From positions 62,001-126,000 of the forward strand of contig CAZTBP010000008.1 of NCBI GenBank assembly GCA_964612145.1: DNA of 64,000 nt, in the 5' to 3' direction. The notes beneath the pieces are model-generated. The model was not told where the DNA came from. It ran no database searches and saw only the letters and a list, made by a program, of their open reading frames with translations. The position numbers and the translations under genes were made by a program. This stretch comes from JAGNLV01 sp964612145. GTDB taxonomy: Bacteria; Zixibacteria; MSB-5A5; GN15; FEB-12. Every line of letters begins with the position of its first letter. The stretch's first letter is position 1. Shown here one piece after another: positions 41,770 through 49,739 of this stretch.

Positions 41770-43434
41770 GTGCCTACCAAATCGAAAAAATGCCGCGCCG
41801 CCCACGGCACCAAACTCAACTGCAAAGGCTGGCACCAGGAAGCCGCCTTCCGAATGATAAACAACAACCTCGACCCGCAAGTCGCCGAGGACCCCGACAA
41901 CCTGATCATCTACGGCGGCTACGGCAAGGCCGCCCGCAACTGGGACTGCTACCACGCCATCGTCAAATCCCTCAAACAGCTCGAAAACGACGAGACCCTG
42001 CTGGTCCAGTCGGGCAAACCGGTCGGCGTCTTCCGCACCCACGACTACGCCCCCCGCGTCCTGATCGCGAATTCCAACCTCGTCCCCAAGTGGGCCACCT
42101 GGGACTACTTCCGCCAGATGGACGAACTCGGGCTGATTATGTACGGCCAGATGACCGCCGGAAGCTGGATATACATAGGAACCCAGGGAATCATCCAGGG
42201 AACCTACGAAACCTTCATGGCCGCCGCCGAACAGCATTTCAACGGTGATCTGACCGGGAAATGGATCCTCACCGGCGGCATGGGCGGAATGGGCGGCGCC
42301 CAGCCGCTCGCCGCGACCATGGCCGGCGCCTCCATCCTCGTGGTCGAGGTCGACGAAGCACGGATCGACCGGCGTGTCAAACAGGGGTTCTGCGATGTTA
42401 AAGTCGAACGGATCGACTCCGCCCTGAAATTGATCGACGAATACATCAAAAAAGGCGAACCAATTTCTATCGGCTTGGTTGGCAACGCCGCCACCGTCTT
42501 CTCGCAACTCTACAAGTCCGGCGTGAAACCGGACATGGTCACCGACCAGACCTCGGCCCACGACGAGCTCAACGGCTACATCCCGGAGAACCTGACCGTG
42601 TCGCAGGCCCGGGCGCTGCGCAAGAAAGATCCCAAAGGCTACATGCGCCGCGCCTACAAAGCGATGGTCAAACACTGCGCGGCGATGGTCAAATTCAAAC
42701 AGGCCGGCTGCATCGTCTTTGACTACGGCAACAACCTCCGCGGCCAGGCCGAGAAAGGCGGCTTCAAAAAAGCGTTCGAGTATCCCGGCTTTGTCCCCGC
42801 CTACATCCGACCGCTCTTCTGCGAAGGCAAGGGACCGTTCCGCTGGGCGGCCCTCTCCGGCGACCCGAACGATATCTACGCCACCGACGAAATAGTCAAA
42901 AAGAACTTCAAGAAGAACAAGGGGCTCATGCGCTGGATCGACATGGCCCAGGAAAAGATCCCCTTCCAGGGACTCCCGTCACGAATCTGCTGGCTCGGCT
43001 ACGGCGAACGGGCGAAATTCGGCGACATCCTTAATCGCTATGTCAAACAGGGTAAAATCTCCGCGCCGGTTGTTATCGGCCGCGACCATCTCGACTGCGG
43101 GAGTGTCGCCTCACCGTACCGCGAGACCGAAGGCATGAAAGACGGTTCCGACGCCATCGCCGACTGGCCGCTGCTCAACGGCCTGCTCAACGCCGTGTCG
43201 GGTGCCTCATGGGTATCGATCCATCATGGCGGCGGTGTCGGCATGGGCAACGCCATCCATGCCGGCCAGGTGATTGTCGCCGACGGCACCAACATGATGA
43301 AGAAGCGCCTCGAGCGGGTCCTGACCAACGATCCCGGTATCGGTGTCGCCCGTCATGTCGATGCCGGCTACGACGAGGCGATCCGCACCGCGAAAGCGCA
43401 CAAGATCCAGATCCCGATGATGCAAAAGAAATAG
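41770..43434 (+). CDS. hutU: Urocanate hydratase
   Basis: HutU hydrates urocanate to imidazolonepropionate using bound NAD, the second step of histidine breakdown. The 554-residue length is normal. Recognisable stretches are LIIYGGYGKAARNWDCYHAI, QSGKPVGVFRTH, the NAD-binding GGMGGMGGAQPLAATMAGA, and the C-terminal HHGGGVGMGNAIHAGQ. GTG 41770 has AGGAGA ten nt upstream; a TTG at 41740 would add ten residues. No hutH is in the window. Strong C-ending codon bias suggests high expression. Confidence 0.96.
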   Translation: MPTKSKKCRAAHGTKLNCKGWHQEAAFRMINNNLDPQVAEDPDNLIIYGGYGKAARNWDCYHAIVKSLKQLENDETLLVQSGKPVGVFRTHDYAPRVLIANSNLVPKWATWDYFRQMDELGLIMYGQMTAGSWIYIGTQGIIQGTYETFMAAAEQHFNGDLTGKWILTGGMGGMGGAQPLAATMAGASILVVEVDEARIDRRVKQGFCDVKVERIDSALKLIDEYIKKGEPISIGLVGNAATVFSQLYKSGVKPDMVTDQTSAHDELNGYIPENLTVSQARALRKKDPKGYMRRAYKAMVKHCAAMVKFKQAGCIVFDYGNNLRGQAEKGGFKKAFEYPGFVPAYIRPLFCEGKGPFRWAALSGDPNDIYATDEIVKKNFKKNKGLMRWIDMAQEKIPFQGLPSRICWLGYGERAKFGDILNRYVKQGKISAPVVIGRDHLDCGSVASPYRETEGMKDGSDAIADWPLLNGLLNAVSGASWVSIHHGGGVGMGNAIHAGQVIVADGTNMMKKRLERVLTNDPGIGVARHVDAGYDEAIRTAKAHKIQIPMMQKK

Positions 43435-43446
43435 CCGCCGGCGCAC

Positions 43447-44907
43447 ATGACGAAAAACAGTAACACGCCCACGGTAAGTGCGGAGCAGTCGTTTGATAAA
43501 CCGGTGTCAGGAATGGTCCCGATGTCCCGGGCTGACTTCTGGGCTACCATTGTCATCATAGTCTTCGCCGTGATGCACCTGTACCAAATTAGTGCTCCTC
43601 CGAACGGTTATCATGTCTGGCGCGAATCAGATACCGCCGTTGTTGCCTACAACTACTTCCAACACGACCTGCCGTTCTTCTCACCGGCTACAAATGAACT
43701 CCAGTCGATGGAAACCGGGATTGGAATTGAATTCCCGATTTACTGCTGGCTTGTCGCACAGGGATACGAATTGGCGGGTTTCACTCATGTCATCCCGCAC
43801 CTGCTTACACTTCTGTTTGGGATCCTGGGCCTGTTCGCCTTTTACCGACTGTTAAAGATGCTTTCAATATCATCAATTGCGGTATTTGGTACGGCCGCCC
43901 TTGCCTTCGCACCGGTCTATTTCTACTACGCTTATAAAATCGTCCCGGATATGATGATGATGGGCCTCATGCTGACCGCCATGTGGCTGTATGTGCTCTT
44001 CCTCAATGACCGCCGCTGGTGGCAACTCCTGCTCTCCGGGCTGTTGCTCGGGCTGGGAGCCACCCTCAAACCGTTTCCGCTGGCGATGTTCCTGCCGCTG
44101 CTGTGGCTCAGCTATCGGCAAACTGAGCATCGAAAAAAGAACCTCGCCGCTTTCGGACTGTTTGCGATCCTCGCGATTCTCCCGCCGCTGACCTGGGTGC
44201 TGACAACCGGTTGGCTCGTCACCCGCACTGGCCATGTCGGCTGGTTCTACGAATACGTTTTCACCGAAGGCTTCGTACGGACCTTCTTTCTCCGGTGGAC
44301 CTGGGAACTGTTTATCGGCTGGATGCTGGTCATACCGTTTGCAATTGGTGTCTATGCTGCAGTCCGGAAACGGGTCAATCCGTTTTTTCCAATCCTGCTG
44401 CTGGCCGGTGTCATCGTGATTATGCTCATGGCGGTCAATTCCCGCTCCCATGACTACTACTCGCTCGTCCTAACGCCCGGCCTGGCCTGCTTTACCGCCG
44501 TCGGACTCACTTTCATGTGGCGTTACCGCTGGTGCCGTGTGCTGGCCCTAATCCTGCTTATCGCCGCCCCGATCGGCGCCTTCGCCCGCATAAAACACCG
44601 CTTCGATTCCAACTCGCCCTACGATGCTATCCGACAGGATGTGGACTCAGCTATCCCCAAAAACGCCCAGGTCGTTGTCAACGACAACAACCGTGGCGCC
44701 GTCCGCCTGTACCAGCTCAACCGCGAGGGTTGGTACGTGCGCGACGATGACGACCGCAGAAAGATGATCGACTATATCCAGCGCGGCGCCGACTTCGTTG
44801 TGCTGGACCGCCCCTACGATGAGTTCGCCCCGTTCCTCTCGCAATATGTTGATACTATACCCGAGCGTGTTGGCATACTCTACAGTTATCGCGTAACAAC
44901 AGATTAG
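43447..44907 (+). CDS. Membrane glycosyltransferase, GT39/ArnT-like
   Basis: This 486-residue protein has about ten or more membrane helices. An early acidic periplasmic loop (WRESDTAVVAYNY, about residues 58-70) matches the catalytic Asp/Glu region of family 39 (PMT, ArnT) enzymes, which move sugars from polyprenyl phosphates to proteins, lipid A or polymers. ESMETGIGIEFP-like residues follow. A C-terminal soluble part (from about 390, DAIRQDVDSAIPKNAQVVVNDN) is typical. It starts 12 bp after hutU, an unexpected neighbour, and may be read from the hutU promoter. Confidence 0.8.
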   Translation: MTKNSNTPTVSAEQSFDKPVSGMVPMSRADFWATIVIIVFAVMHLYQISAPPNGYHVWRESDTAVVAYNYFQHDLPFFSPATNELQSMETGIGIEFPIYCWLVAQGYELAGFTHVIPHLLTLLFGILGLFAFYRLLKMLSISSIAVFGTAALAFAPVYFYYAYKIVPDMMMMGLMLTAMWLYVLFLNDRRWWQLLLSGLLLGLGATLKPFPLAMFLPLLWLSYRQTEHRKKNLAAFGLFAILAILPPLTWVLTTGWLVTRTGHVGWFYEYVFTEGFVRTFFLRWTWELFIGWMLVIPFAIGVYAAVRKRVNPFFPILLLAGVIVIMLMAVNSRSHDYYSLVLTPGLACFTAVGLTFMWRYRWCRVLALILLIAAPIGAFARIKHRFDSNSPYDAIRQDVDSAIPKNAQVVVNDNNRGAVRLYQLNREGWYVRDDDDRRKMIDYIQRGADFVVLDRPYDEFAPFLSQYVDTIPERVGILYSYRVTTD

Positions 44908-44936
44908 CTCACATTGGCCTGCGCGAAAGAATCCGA

Positions 44937-44964
44937 TTGACGACCGTCGGGGCAGCACTATATT
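44937..44964 (+). promoter_or_regulatory. Putative promoter directly abutting the hutI start codon
   Basis: TTGACG (44937-44942), a 16-nt spacer and TATATT (44959-44964), then CAACCC and ATG 44971. The predicted transcript starts at the ATG. No Shine-Dalgarno site exists. Confidence 0.55.
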
Positions 44965-44970
44965 CAACCC

Positions 44971-46239
44971 ATGCCTGCACAGAAAAAAGTTACACTGCTG
45001 ATAAAGAACATCGGCCAACTGATCACCATGGCCGGACCTGCGCCGCGTATCGGTCCTGCAATGCGGGATATCGGCCTGATTGAAGACGGCGGCGTGGCTG
45101 CCGCCGGCGATGAGATAATCGCGATCGGCAAATCCGAAGATGTCGAGGGCCATGCCCCGCTGGCCGACGGCTGTACCGTCATCGATGCCAACGGTGCTGT
45201 CGTCACACCCGGCCTGATCGATCCGCACACCCACCCGGTCTTTTCCATGACCCGCGAAAAAGAATTCGAAATGCGGATCGAGGGCAAAAAGTATATGGAG
45301 ATAGCTGCCGCCGGAGGGGGGATTCGGGCCTCTGTCCGAGACCTGCGCACTGCTGATAGAAAGACCCTCATAGAAAAGACCCAAAAGCGCCTCAAACGCA
45401 TGCTCGCCCACGGCGTCACAACTATCGAGGCCAAATCCGGCTACGGCCTCTCGACCGAGTCGGAAATCAAGCAGCTCGAAGTCATCCGTGACCTCAACGA
45501 AATGTGCGCCATCGACCTGATACCGACTTTCCTCGGAGCGCATGAAATTCCCGATGAATACCGCGAACGACGCAAAGAATATATCGACCTGATCAACAAC
45601 GAGATGCTGCCGGCCGTTGTCAAAGACAACCTCGCCGAGTTCTCCGATATCTTTACCGAAGTAGGCGTGTTTGATATCGAGGAATCACGCAGCATACAAC
45701 AGGCCGCTAAAGACGCCGGACTCAAACTCAAATTCCACGCCGACGAACTCAAATCCCTTGGCGGCGGAGAACTCGCCGCCGAAATGGGCGCGATTTCAGC
45801 CGACCATCTCGTATATATTTCCGACAAAGGGATTCGGGCAATGGCTCAGTCCGGCACGGTTGCCGTGCTGCTGCCCGGAACAACGTTTTCTCTGGCCGGC
45901 TCACAATACGCCCCCGCGCGTAAAATGATTGAAAGCGGTGTCGTCGTCGCCCTCTCGACTGACTGCAACCCCGGATCGAGTTACAGCGAATCGCTGCCGT
46001 TTATCACCTCGCTGGCGGCCCTGCAATTGAAAATGACCGCCGCCGAGTCGCTGACCGCAGTGACCGTGAACGCCGCCTGCGCTGTCGACCGTAAAGACAG
46101 CCTCGGCCGTCTCGAGCCGGGGATGAAAGCCGATATCGTCGTGTGGGACATGAACGACTACCGCGAACTGCCGTATCACTACGCCGTAAACCTGGCCTCG
46201 AAAGTGATCAAGAACGGCAAACTGGTTGTCAAAAACTGA
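44971..46239 (+). CDS. hutI: Imidazolonepropionase
   Basis: HutI opens the imidazolone ring to N-formimino-glutamate, step three of histidine degradation. The 422-residue amidohydrolase has the metal site TPGLIDPHTHPVF, the family stretch EFEMRIEGKKYMEIAAAGGGI, the AHGVTTIEAKSGYGL segment, HADEL, and STDCNPGSSY with the catalytic Asp. It lies 63 bp after the glycosyltransferase gene and appears to have its own promoter. No hutF, hutG or formiminotransferase gene follows. Confidence 0.96.
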   Translation: MPAQKKVTLLIKNIGQLITMAGPAPRIGPAMRDIGLIEDGGVAAAGDEIIAIGKSEDVEGHAPLADGCTVIDANGAVVTPGLIDPHTHPVFSMTREKEFEMRIEGKKYMEIAAAGGGIRASVRDLRTADRKTLIEKTQKRLKRMLAHGVTTIEAKSGYGLSTESEIKQLEVIRDLNEMCAIDLIPTFLGAHEIPDEYRERRKEYIDLINNEMLPAVVKDNLAEFSDIFTEVGVFDIEESRSIQQAAKDAGLKLKFHADELKSLGGGELAAEMGAISADHLVYISDKGIRAMAQSGTVAVLLPGTTFSLAGSQYAPARKMIESGVVVALSTDCNPGSSYSESLPFITSLAALQLKMTAAESLTAVTVNAACAVDRKDSLGRLEPGMKADIVVWDMNDYRELPYHYAVNLASKVIKNGKLVVKN

Positions 46240-46249
46240 GAAGAACAAA

Positions 46250-46774
46250 TTGGACAAACGGAGACTCACGAATCTCAGCATGAACAGGGCCTCGCTGATC
46301 GGCCTGCTGGCGATCACGTTGCTGTGCAACTCCTGTGGGGTGTACACTTTCAACCCGGCCGGCAAGTCCGATATTCAGTCCGTCGCGGTCCTGCGTTTCC
46401 AGAACGAAACAGCCGAACTCGGACTCGAGGACCGGCTGACCGACGGTGTGATCGACGCGTTTATCGACGACGGCTCCCTGAAAGTACTGCCGCCGGATGC
46501 TGCCGATGCCGTCCTCGAAGGCAGCCTGGTCAACTACACCCGTGCACCACACCAGTTTACGACCGAGGGTACGGAAGAAGTCGAATCGTACGCTGTGACC
46601 ATGGACTTCGCGATTACACTTAAGAACCCGGATGATGATTCCGAAATGTGGACAGAACGGATGCGACAAACCGGCATCTACGACGTAATCGACGAAACCG
46701 AGGAAGACGCTCAGCAGGAGGCCATCCGGTTTCTTGTCGAGGCTATTCTCAACCGGACCATCAAAAGCTGGTAG
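46250..46774 (+). CDS. LptE-like LPS assembly lipoprotein
   Basis: LptE plugs the LptD pore that inserts LPS into the outer leaflet. From TTG 46250 the protein has 174 residues with lipoprotein signal ending LLCNSC, followed by GVYTFNP, an opening typical of LptE-like proteins in the FCB group. SVAVLRFQNETAELGLEDRLTDGVIDAF is the usual next strand-helix. ATG 46280 is an alternative start with a shorter n-region; the TTG has GAGAAG six nt upstream. No lptD is in the window. Confidence 0.7.
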   Translation: MDKRRLTNLSMNRASLIGLLAITLLCNSCGVYTFNPAGKSDIQSVAVLRFQNETAELGLEDRLTDGVIDAFIDDGSLKVLPPDAADAVLEGSLVNYTRAPHQFTTEGTEEVESYAVTMDFAITLKNPDDDSEMWTERMRQTGIYDVIDETEEDAQQEAIRFLVEAILNRTIKSW

Positions 46775-46915
46775 ACCGGCAGATTTCGCCGAAGTCGTTT
46801 TCCGGCTTGCGTGTATAAGCAATTGAGAATGTCCGAACCCTGTCCCGGCGTACCCACCGTGTTGAGGTTGACACCTGTCGTCCCGGATGGTATGATTCAC
46901 TCGGAAGGAAAGACT

Positions 46916-47869
46916 ATGACGCAACGACTCCTCGGCACCCTTGTGCTGACCATTTCTATTTTTTGTTTCGGCAGCCTGTCTCCGGCGGTTGCCGCCGACA
47001 TTAACTCCAACGCCGGGACCAAGGGATTTTCGTTTCTGAAAATCAATATCGGCGCCCGCGCCGTCGGCATGGGCGGGGCCTTTACCGGACTGGCCGATGA
47101 CGAGTCCGCATTGTATTACAATCCCGCCGGTATCGCCGGATTCGAACAGAAACGCCTGATCGGCGGTTATCATCATTATTTCGCCGACATGCAGTCCGGC
47201 TTCCTCGGCTATATTTCCCCGATAGGCTTTGATAAAGCGTACGGCATCTATGTCAGCTATCTCAACTATGGCGATTTTATCGAAACCGACCTCGCCGGCA
47301 ATACCCTTGGCGAATTCGGCGGTGGCGATCTGATGTTCGGGGTATCCGGGGCGATGAAAGTCAACTACAACCTGTCGCTCGGCGCCAGTGTGAAATTTAT
47401 CTACGAGAAAATCCAGGAGTTCTCCGCCACCGGCCTTGCCGCTGATCTTGGCGTGCGCTACTCGACCAACCGCGACCGCTACTCGGTCGGCGCAGCGGTG
47501 CAGCATTTAGGGTTCCAAATGTCCTCGCTCGGTGAAGAAAAAGACGGCCTGCCGATTACCTTCCGCGCCGGCGGCTCGGCCAAACCGCGCGGCCTGCCCA
47601 TGACCCTCTCCGGCGATTTGATTCTCCCGGTCGACAACGACCTGATTGTCGCGCTCGGGGCCGAGTACTGGGAACTCAAGCCGCTGTATATCCGGTTCGG
47701 CTGGAACAGTTTCGGCAGCAATTACCGCACCGAGGAATCCGATGACAAACTGGCCGGACTCGCCTTAGGGGTCGGCTTCGACGTGAAGAACTATCAAATT
47801 TCATACGCTTTCGCCCCGGGAGCTGAATTGGGCGAAAGCCACCGAATCACATTCACCGGCACTATCTGA
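46916..47869 (+). CDS. PorV/PorQ-family outer-membrane barrel protein
   Basis: This 317-residue protein has a signal peptide (about 1-27, ending AVAAD). The diagnostic PorV/UPF0164 opening follows: FSFLKINIGARAVGMGGAFTGLADDESALYYNPAGIAG. The remainder is FadL-like barrel strands, ending in HRITFTGTI. PorV is a shuttle in type IX secretion; related proteins without that system occur widely in the FCB group, and no other Por gene is seen here. ATG 46916 has CGGAAGGAA upstream. The frame from 46811 adds non-signal residues. Confidence 0.85.
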   Translation: MTQRLLGTLVLTISIFCFGSLSPAVAADINSNAGTKGFSFLKINIGARAVGMGGAFTGLADDESALYYNPAGIAGFEQKRLIGGYHHYFADMQSGFLGYISPIGFDKAYGIYVSYLNYGDFIETDLAGNTLGEFGGGDLMFGVSGAMKVNYNLSLGASVKFIYEKIQEFSATGLAADLGVRYSTNRDRYSVGAAVQHLGFQMSSLGEEKDGLPITFRAGGSAKPRGLPMTLSGDLILPVDNDLIVALGAEYWELKPLYIRFGWNSFGSNYRTEESDDKLAGLALGVGFDVKNYQISYAFAPGAELGESHRITFTGTI

Positions 47870-47882
47870 AGGTAAGGGAGGC

Positions 47883-48341
47883 ATGAGACAAAGAAACGTC
47901 CTCATTCTAATTCTGCTGATCTTCAGCGCAGGGCTGATTTCCGGATGCGGCAATTCCGCACCGTCCGGCCCGAAAGAAACCGTGATCGCACTCTTTGGCG
48001 CTATGGAAAAAGACGACCGGGCAACCATCGCACACCTGCTGGATCTCGGCGCCCTGATGCAAACCTACAACGAAGACTACGCCCTGCAAACCAACGAACC
48101 GCGAAAATTCACCAACCCGGAACAGATCCTCGACGACCTCACCGGCGACGGCCTCACTAAAGAGCGTTGGTTCTCGATGCAGCGGATAGTCAATGAGGTT
48201 GAGGTGCAGGGAGACCAGGCGACTGTCGAAGTCACCTTTGTCGACAAAGACGCATCAAAGGGATATCGCACCCGGTTCGGGCTGCATATTGTCAATGACC
48301 GTTGGAAGATTTACAGCTTTAATCGCTTTCCGACCAGCTAG
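47883..48341 (+). CDS. Uncharacterised lipoprotein, DUF4878-like
   Basis: This 152-residue protein has a lipoprotein signal ending GLISGC (Cys22). An NTF2-like pattern follows: a helix (PKETVIALFGAMEKDDRATIAHLLDL), then strands (VEVQGDQATVEVTFVDKD) and a final RWKIYSFNRFP. This resembles DUF4878-type lipoproteins of unknown function. GGGAGG precedes the ATG, 13 bp after the porV-like stop, so the two are probably one operon. Confidence 0.7.
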   Translation: MRQRNVLILILLIFSAGLISGCGNSAPSGPKETVIALFGAMEKDDRATIAHLLDLGALMQTYNEDYALQTNEPRKFTNPEQILDDLTGDGLTKERWFSMQRIVNEVEVQGDQATVEVTFVDKDASKGYRTRFGLHIVNDRWKIYSFNRFPTS

Positions 48342-48414
48342 GGCAAACCTTCTTAAGGCACGCACCAGCGGCGTGATTGAAAAGATTGGAATACGTTCGT
48401 AAGAGCCGACCCGC

Positions 48415-48516
48415 AAAAAAAGAAGCTTACCGCTGGGGTACATGAGGGATAGAGGGGGAAATCCCACACAAACGCCCGTGCAGTAAGCCTCTGATATCTG
48501 TTCTCGCCCCGCTCGC
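48415..48516 (-). ncRNA. Candidate small RNA with C-rich core
   Basis: Transcription from the promoter at 48523-48551 would start near 48516 and end in seven T at plus 48421-48415. The last part is closed by a stem: GCTTAC (plus 48488-48483) pairs with GTAAGC (plus 48430-48425), extended by a wobble pair and GC/GC. That stem encloses a pyrimidine-rich section with CCCCC, TCCC and TACCCC, which resembles anti-Shine-Dalgarno seeds. The transcript would be about 102 nt. I checked for SRP, 6S, tmRNA and RNase P hallmarks and found none. No open frame inside has a ribosome-binding site. Confidence 0.55.
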
Positions 48517-48522
48517 ATCAAA

Positions 48523-48551
48523 AGTATACGCTCCCGAACACCGAATGTCAA
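48523..48551 (-). promoter_or_regulatory. Near-consensus promoter of the small RNA
   Basis: On the minus strand TTGACA (plus 48546-48551), a 17-nt spacer and TATACT (plus 48523-48528). It is the best match to the sigma-70 consensus that I found in the window, and no protein gene follows it. Confidence 0.7.
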
Positions 48552-48875
48552 ATACTTATCCACAATTACGCGCGCGCTGTTTCTCACCTGATCCCGGCCC
48601 GTCTATCGCACAAAGCCCGACGGCCGTCCGCAAGTAATTGAATATCAAGATTTTAGCTTTGGCTGGCCGTGTGCCAACTACTACCGGTCGGGTCTCTTGG
48701 GGCAGCGGCAGATCATCGAGAGCGCACCCCACCCGCCATATTCTTCCGCTCACCGGCCGCCGCAAAACCTGCGACCAGCCTCGCGTGTATAATCCACCGG
48801 TCCCGACGAACGAAAATGGATTACACAACCTCCGGCGCAGAATCGTCTGTAGACTACAAAATCTCGTTTTTGGGG

Positions 48876-48904
48876 TTGTGCAGTATTTCCCAGTAATATA
48901 TATT
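48876..48904 (+). promoter_or_regulatory. Putative promoter of the 48943 lipoprotein gene
   Basis: TTGTGC (48876-48881), a 17-nt spacer and TATATT (48899-48904), 38 nt before the ATG. Confidence 0.5.
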
Positions 48905-48942
48905 GTTCAGCCTATACGGTGATAGGAGGAGAAAAGGACACG

Positions 48943-49419
48943 ATGAAAAAGTTTGCTTTACTTGGTATTTTGCTGATTACCGCAGGTTTGATTGTCAACG
49001 CCTGTAAAGACGATGTTATTCTCGAACCGCCGCCATCGATTGTCGGCTTCTACGAAGGGACGTATGAAATCGAACGGGGCCAGGGACAAAACGCCGAAGT
49101 CAAATCGCAGGCTATAACCTGGCGTTTCACGGAAACAAACTATTTTATGGATGCCGATACAACTGACCCGGCGTATGATTCCGATATCTGTTTCTGCAAG
49201 GGCCGCGGTACCTATTCCGTCAGCGACCGAGTGCGCCTCGTGCCACTCAACAGCGGCAGCGGCACCCCTGACAACTGCGATAGTTGTGACCCGTCCGAAC
49301 AGCCCGAAGGCTCCTACACGCTCGAGCAGCCCGCTGGAGGTCTGCGGCTCACTTGGCAGCAGGTGATTAACGGAGAAACAGTAACCAACCGCATTGTATT
49401 GACTCGAATATCAGATTAG
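48943..49419 (+). CDS. Uncharacterised lipoprotein with Cys-rich loop
   Basis: No family is recognised. The 158-residue protein has a lipoprotein signal (ITAGLIVNAC, Cys21). A lipocalin-like strand pattern follows, starting IVGFYEGTYEIERGQGQ and ending RLTWQQVINGETVTNRIVLTRI. In the middle are four cysteines, CFCKGRG and CDSCDPS, which could form disulfides. TAGGAGGAG upstream and ATG 48943 define the start. It is flanked by its own promoter and a strong terminator, so it is monocistronic. Confidence 0.65.
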   Translation: MKKFALLGILLITAGLIVNACKDDVILEPPPSIVGFYEGTYEIERGQGQNAEVKSQAITWRFTETNYFMDADTTDPAYDSDICFCKGRGTYSVSDRVRLVPLNSGSGTPDNCDSCDPSEQPEGSYTLEQPAGGLRLTWQQVINGETVTNRIVLTRISD

Positions 49420-49451
49420 CTGCTTTAGATTTCAAGCAGCCTAAATTTCCA

Positions 49452-49481
49452 AACGGCAGGCAGTTCGCCTGCCGTTTTTTT
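49452..49481 (+). terminator. Rho-independent terminator of the 48943 lipoprotein gene
   Basis: A perfect 10-bp stem (49452-49461 with 49467-49476), five-nt loop and five further T. Confidence 0.92.
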
Positions 49482-49653
49482 GTGCCCGACGCCTGCAGCC
49501 TCTCCTTTCTCGATTGTCAAAAATCCAAAAAAAGTGAAATAAGTCAAAATCCCACTGCCAAAAAATGACAGGCAATTTTCTTACCTTGCCGACGACAGTG
49601 GGGCTCGTGTTGTCAAGGGCCGCCACGCGCTATTGGGCTGGCGCCGGCGGCAA

Positions 49654-49731
49654 GGGGAGGATGGACCGCTCCCCACGGTGGTCCGCTCCCCGCAAAATAA
49701 TAACGAACGGTAAAGCATGCGAACGGGGAGG
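49654..49731 (+). promoter_or_regulatory. Possible RNA switch in the comM leader
   Basis: GGGGAGG occurs at 49654-49660 and again at 49725-49731, where it is the comM Shine-Dalgarno site. Its partial complement CTCCCC occurs at 49669-49674 and 49686-49691. GGACC (49663-49667) and GGTCC (49680-49684) can pair around the first CTCCCC. The elements can form mutually exclusive stems that hide or free the ribosome-binding site. Confidence 0.35.
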
Positions 49732-49739
49732 TCGTTACT

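Larger units (their letters stand above)
48342..48942. other. Long intergenic region with a minus-strand small RNA candidate
   Basis: No credible protein gene lies in these 601 bp. They contain the candidate small RNA (48415-48516, minus strand) with its promoter (48523-48551), a TATAAT at 48788-48793 in a CGTGTATAATCC context, and the promoter of the next lipoprotein gene at 48876-48904. Between 48560 and 48780 I see no distinct element. Confidence 0.6.
49420..49739. other. Intergenic region: terminator and structured comM leader
   Basis: These 320 bp contain the terminator at 49452-49481 and the repeat-bearing comM leader at 49654-49731. The A/T-rich piece at 49500-49565 has no clear -35/-10 pair. 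No gene is visible. Confidence 0.6.

Noticed and set aside
41764..42675. 303-residue frame antisense to hutU
   Set aside because: Val/Gly-rich mirror of hutU codons; no domain or start signal.
46229..47506. 425-residue minus-strand open frame opposite lptE and the porV-like gene
   Set aside because: It spans two convincing plus-strand genes and their spacer; composition is typical of an antisense frame.
46916..47869. Evidence for a type IX secretion system
   Set aside because: The PorV/PorQ-family protein alone is not sufficient, and no protein here has a recognisable type IX C-terminal sorting domain.
48255..48587. 110-residue minus-strand open frame over the small RNA region
   Set aside because: It begins upstream of the strong promoter, runs through the terminator and into the 47883 gene, and has no ribosome-binding site; a non-coding transcript fits better.
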